A stretch of DNA of 16,216 nucleotides from Candidatus Omnitrophota bacterium (lineage in GTDB: Bacteria; Omnitrophota; Gorgyraeia; Duberdicusellales; Duberdicusellaceae): positions 1 through 16,216 of the forward strand of contig WFRI01000067.1 of the NCBI GenBank assembly GCA_015486615.1, written 5' to 3'. Below are positions 13,534-16,216 of this stretch, in pieces. The translations under genes were made by a program, and so were the position numbers. The notes beneath the pieces were generated by a model, which worked only from the letters and a program-made list of their open reading frames with translations, was not told the origin of the DNA and made no database searches. Numbering within the stretch: position 1 is the first letter of the stretch; every line of letters starts with the position of its first letter.

Positions 13534-14907
13534 ATGTTTTTATCCAAAGATAATTTGATTGCCAATTTGGATTGTTTGAAAATAGACCGCGATGATGTGC
13601 GGATAGTAGACAGGGAAAGATTTATCCAGAGTATTGATGAGATAGTAGAAACAATTGTTCTTCAGGACAGTCAGGAAGTAAAGAATGTCTGTTATTGGCT
13701 TCTTTGGGAAGGCGCCCGGCAGTCAGGAATTATTCCATCTTCCATTGATTCTTTTTATGCGGCCAGGGGCAAAGGCGAATTTTCCGGATTTACAGTTCCG
13801 GCAATGAATTTGAGAACATTTACTTATGAGCAGGCCAAGGCTGCTTTCAGAATTGCTTTAAAGAAAAATATCGGGGCGTTTATTTTTGAAATAGCCAAAT
13901 CAGAAATAGGCTATACAGGGCAAAGGCCGGCTGAATATACAAGTATGATTTTAGCCGCGGCTTTGAAGGAAGGTTATAAAGGCCCGGTTTTTATCCAAGG
14001 CGACCATTTTCAGGCTAAAGCAAAAGACTTTATCGCTGACCCTGGTAAAGAAACGGGTAAATTAAAAGAATTGATGAAAGAGGCTTTATCTGCTGGATTT
14101 TTTAACATTGACATAGATTCTTCCACTTTGGTTGATTTATCCAAAGAGAGTTTGGACGAACAGCAAAAGTATAATTATGAAGTTTGTGCTGAATTAAGCA
14201 AATTTATTCGCGGGCTTCAGCCTGAAGGAATTAATGTTTCTATTGGAGGAGAAATCGGCGAAGTCGGCGGCAGGAATTCCACGCCGGAAGACTTAAGGGC
14301 TTTTATGGGCGGTTTGTTGGCAAGTTTAGGCTCGCAGCACCGGCCTATATCCAAAATAAGCATTCAGACAGGCACATCCCACGGCGGGGTTGTTCTGCCG
14401 GACGGCTCTATTGCCCAAGTCAATATAGACTTTAACACTTTGGAGAATCTGTCTGAAATTGCCCGCAGGGAATATGGAATGGCCGGCTGTGTTCAGCATG
14501 GTGCTTCAACTCTGCCTTCGGATGCTTTCCATAAATTTCCGGAAGTGGAGACAGCAGAAATTCATTTGGCTACTCAGTTCCAGAATATTGTTTATGACAA
14601 CCTGCCTATTCCGGTAAAAGAAAAAATCTACAAATGGATAGGGGAAAATCTTTCTTCTGAGAAAAAAGAAAAGGATACCCGCGAACAGTTTATTTACAAA
14701 ACGCGCAAAAAAGCCTTAGGGCCTTTTAAGAAAGATCTTTTTAAACTGCCTAAAGACATTAAAAATAAAATTGCCCGGGAATTAGAAAAAGAAATAGAGT
14801 TTCTTTTCTCCCAGTTAAGGATAGAAAATACCTATCCTTTAATAGAAAAATATGTCCAGCCGGTAGAGATTAAAAAGAGACTTTCTGATTTCAGCCAGTT
14901 AAAATAG
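13534..14907 (+). CDS. Class II (metal-dependent) aldolase, long form, fructose/tagatose-bisphosphate aldolase-like
   Basis: Class II aldolases use a Zn2+ ion to cleave fructose- or tagatose-1,6-bisphosphate into two triose phosphates. The barrel motifs are all present: GDHFQ with catalytic D157 and metal ligand H158, GGEIGEVGG with E240/E243, QTGTSHGG with H283, and VQHGASTLP with H322. At 457 aa it is much longer than the usual 280-360 aa. It has about 80 extra N-terminal residues before FTVPAMNLRT and about 110 mostly charged, helical-looking C-terminal residues (from about 345). The exact substrate is uncertain. The position after pfkA suggests the glycolytic fructose-bisphosphate reaction, but it has its own strong promoter. 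The start is fixed by GGAAGGAGAG just upstream. Confidence 0.85.
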   Translation: MFLSKDNLIANLDCLKIDRDDVRIVDRERFIQSIDEIVETIVLQDSQEVKNVCYWLLWEGARQSGIIPSSIDSFYAARGKGEFSGFTVPAMNLRTFTYEQAKAAFRIALKKNIGAFIFEIAKSEIGYTGQRPAEYTSMILAAALKEGYKGPVFIQGDHFQAKAKDFIADPGKETGKLKELMKEALSAGFFNIDIDSSTLVDLSKESLDEQQKYNYEVCAELSKFIRGLQPEGINVSIGGEIGEVGGRNSTPEDLRAFMGGLLASLGSQHRPISKISIQTGTSHGGVVLPDGSIAQVNIDFNTLENLSEIARREYGMAGCVQHGASTLPSDAFHKFPEVETAEIHLATQFQNIVYDNLPIPVKEKIYKWIGENLSSEKKEKDTREQFIYKTRKKALGPFKKDLFKLPKDIKNKIARELEKEIEFLFSQLRIENTYPLIEKYVQPVEIKKRLSDFSQLK

Positions 14908-14953
14908 TCAGGCGGTTTAGAAAGCGCGGATTGATTCATAGTTTAGGTTAGGT

Positions 14954-15016
14954 AAAAGCCCTAAATGCAAAACGGCCTTGAGATTAATAAGGCTGAGTTT
15001 GGGTTTAGGGCTTTTT
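14954..15016 (+). terminator. Composite hairpin terminator after the aldolase
   Basis: AAAAGCCCTAAA (14954-14965) pairs perfectly with TTTAGGGCTTTT (15004-15015). Inside are a short CAAA/TTTG helix and an upper GCCTT (14975-14979)/AAGGC (14989-14993) stem with a 9-nt loop. The lower stem ends in a five-T tract. Its length and layered pairing exceed a minimal terminator, so a small structured RNA is an alternative. Confidence 0.65.
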
Positions 15017-15067
15017 GTAAACGGTTTCTTTTTGAAACGGCCCCCCTGTTTTTTCTTAACTCTGATA

Positions 15068-15076
15068 TGTTATAAC
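15068..15076 (+). promoter_or_regulatory. Extended -10 promoter element before the secreted protein gene
   Basis: TG-T-TATAAC forms an extended -10 element at 15068-15076, about 26 bp before the ATG at 15102. No convincing -35 box is present at the right spacing. The following AAGGGGGG (15091-15098) is a strong Shine-Dalgarno. Confidence 0.5.
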
Positions 15077-15101
15077 TTAAATGGGTTAAGAAGGGGGGAT
15101 A

Positions 15102-15512
15102 ATGAAGAAAATTGGTGTGTTCTTGATGTTTTTTAGCGTTTCTTTCTGTATTTTTGGCCAGGAAGATTATGCCGGTTTATACGGCAAAGAGGTCCAGATT
15201 AACGGGCCTGGAGGGTATGAATATTTGGCTGTCGGTATGACTGAGCATTCTTACAATATGCTAAAGGCTGCTTTTAGCTCGCGCAATAGAGATTTAGTAG
15301 AAGAAGACTTAATTTATAACCTAAACATTATTCCAATAAAAAACCATACCAAAGCCATAGTTGACGATTTGGATATCTACCAGGGTAAGGCTAAAGTAAT
15401 TCTTCTTACTGGTTTAGATAAAGGCAGTTCCGGCTGGATTCCTATTGAATGGCTTAAAGGCAATCCTTCTTTTATTCCTTTCTCCGGCAGGAATAGCAAG
15501 TGGTCAAAATAA
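15102..15512 (+). CDS. Small secreted protein of unknown function
   Basis: The product is not recognised. The 136-aa protein begins with a clear signal peptide: MKK, then a hydrophobic stretch of about 14 residues ending near CIFGQ. Cleavage is likely close to residue 20, giving a mature protein of about 115 residues in the periplasm or outside. A cysteine at 16 raises a weak chance of a lipoprotein, but the preceding residues (SVSF) are not a good lipobox. The mature part contains KVILLTGLDKGSSGWIPIEWL near the C-terminus, a beta-rich GW...P..WL pattern reminiscent of bacterial SH3-like domains. That is only a visual resemblance. It has its own promoter element and a strong Shine-Dalgarno and stands alone between a terminator and a repeat region. 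Confidence 0.8.
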   Translation: MKKIGVFLMFFSVSFCIFGQEDYAGLYGKEVQINGPGGYEYLAVGMTEHSYNMLKAAFSSRNRDLVEEDLIYNLNIIPIKNHTKAIVDDLDIYQGKAKVILLTGLDKGSSGWIPIEWLKGNPSFIPFSGRNSKWSK

Positions 15513-15527
15513 CCAATAACCAAAACA

Positions 15528-15582
15528 CAATCCCGGCATTGCCTTGCGTTGAGCCGGACCCTGTGCCGCTATTGAACGTCCA
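15528..15582 (-). repeat. Dispersed ~55-bp repeat, copy B (inverted relative to copy A)
   Basis: Read on the minus strand this segment aligns without gaps to 3511-3565, with about nine mismatches in 55 bases. It lies between the secreted-protein gene and the rhomboid gene. Two intergenic copies 12 kb apart in opposite orientation suggest a genome-wide repeat family. Confidence 0.75.
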
Positions 15583-15611
15583 ATGTCCAACGTCGAAAGT
15601 CCAAGGTCCAA
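15577..15611 (+). repeat. 7-bp tandem repeat, five units (NGTCCAA)
   Basis: CGTCCAA, TGTCCAA, CGTCGAA, AGTCCAA and GGTCCAA follow one another with a strict 7-bp period and one internal substitution (CGTCGAA). The array overlaps and extends repeat copy B. On the other strand it reads TTGGACN, the same word seen in the leaders of mntA and frr. Confidence 0.85.
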
Positions 15612-15674
15612 GGCCGGATGTTAGACGTTAAGAAAAATGGTCGCTGTCCCTATTATTAAAGGAGATGGCCAAAT

Positions 15675-16216
15675 ATGTATAGAGGTTATGAATTAACCCG
15701 CGGGGTGAAAGTTTTTTTAATTATAAACATAGGGGTTTTTATCCTTATCCATTTACTCGGTGCTTTTGAATTGGTTTTTGTTCTCGGATTAGTGCCCAAA
15801 TTGACAGTTTTTAAATTTATGTTTTGGCAGATGTTTACTTATATGTTTGTACATCTGCAATTCTGGCATTTGCTGGTAAATATGCTTATGCTGTTTTTTT
15901 TCGGCCCGCAGATCGAGTATTTTTGGGGCACTAAAAGGTTTGTGTTTTTTTATTTCTTTACCGGTATCGGAGCCGGGCTTTGCAGTCTTTTAACTTCATG
16001 GGGGTCAATGTCTCCGGTAATTGGCGCTTCAGGAGCGATATTCGGATTGTTAGTTGCTTACGCTGTAATGTTCCCTGATACTATTATTTTCTTGTTTATG
16101 TTTTTCCCCGTGCCTATTAGAATTGGGGTGTGGGTTCTTATGGGGATAAATTTATTAGGCGCTTTGTCTGTCCCGGGGGCAGGGATTGCTTATTTTGCCC
16201 ATATTGGCGGAGCAGG
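15675..16216 (+). CDS. Rhomboid-family intramembrane serine protease (partial, cut by window end)
   Basis: The frame is open from ATG 15675 to the window end (180 codons). Rhomboids cleave transmembrane substrates within the bilayer. The diagnostic pieces are present: HLLVNM (H65, N69) for the oxyanion region, GASGAIFG with nucleophile S119, and AHIGGA with catalytic H176. The protein is strongly hydrophobic, with about six membrane segments expected. Helices are visible near residues 12-30, 50-77, 88-108, 114-133, 136-146 and 152-170, in the order L1 loop, HxxxN, GxSG, H typical of GlpG-type cores. The start is supported by AAAGGAG (15658-15664) about 10 nt upstream. Its substrate is unknown and the last part of the gene lies outside the window. 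Confidence 0.93.
   Translation, partial: MYRGYELTRGVKVFLIINIGVFILIHLLGAFELVFVLGLVPKLTVFKFMFWQMFTYMFVHLQFWHLLVNMLMLFFFGPQIEYFWGTKRFVFFYFFTGIGAGLCSLLTSWGSMSPVIGASGAIFGLLVAYAVMFPDTIIFLFMFFPVPIRIGVWVLMGINLLGALSVPGAGIAYFAHIGGA

Noticed and set aside
15577..15611. CRISPR-like array
   Set aside because: The units are 7 bp and directly adjacent with no spacers, and no cas gene is near. It is a simple tandem repeat.

Overview
The window looks like a chromosomal segment of an uncultured Gram-negative-type bacterium with a moderately AT-rich genome. Gene content and gene order resemble candidate-phylum genomes of the PVC/Omnitrophota kind. That placement is inferred from memory of gene content, not from a search. 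Every gene seen is on the + strand.

Layout. (1) Positions 2-1213 hold the C-terminal part of an MsbA-like ABC exporter. (2) A strong extended -10 promoter (1222-1249) precedes the translation operon rpsB (S2), tsf (short EF-Ts) and pyrH (UMP kinase). (3) In most bacteria frr follows pyrH directly. Here about 1 kb separates them: a perfect 14-bp hairpin, an intrinsic terminator, a dispersed repeat, and a MntA/HepT (MNT-HEPN, type VII) toxin-antitoxin pair. The hepT toxin gene carries an exact 8-bp tandem duplication that breaks its frame at codon 12. A second terminator follows, and a 23-bp exact direct repeat brackets the cassette. (4) frr is followed by five tRNA genes: Leu(UAG), Tyr(GUA), Cys(GCA), Lys(UUU) and Gly(GCC). 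(5) A tightly overlapping operon encodes a PTS EIIA domain, a membrane-anchored YvcK/GlmR-like protein, HPr, enzyme I, a sugar-nucleotidyltransferase-like protein and MetK. AhcY and ATP-dependent PfkA follow closely. (6) A near-consensus promoter overlapping the end of pfkA drives a long class II aldolase, which ends in a composite hairpin terminator. (7) A small secreted protein of unknown function comes next, then an inverted copy of the dispersed repeat with a 7-bp tandem array, and finally a rhomboid protease cut by the window end.

How the genes fit together. The first half is housekeeping translation and pyrimidine-nucleotide machinery. The second half couples a regulatory-looking phosphotransfer chain (EI, HPr with both His and Ser sites, EIIA, no permease here) and YvcK with glycolysis (PfkA, aldolase) and the activated-methyl cycle (MetK, AhcY). 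The most unusual stretch is 3366-4359. There a toxin-antitoxin cassette with repeat-derived flanks sits inside an essential ribosomal operon, its toxin is apparently frameshifted, and frr lies downstream of two predicted terminators.
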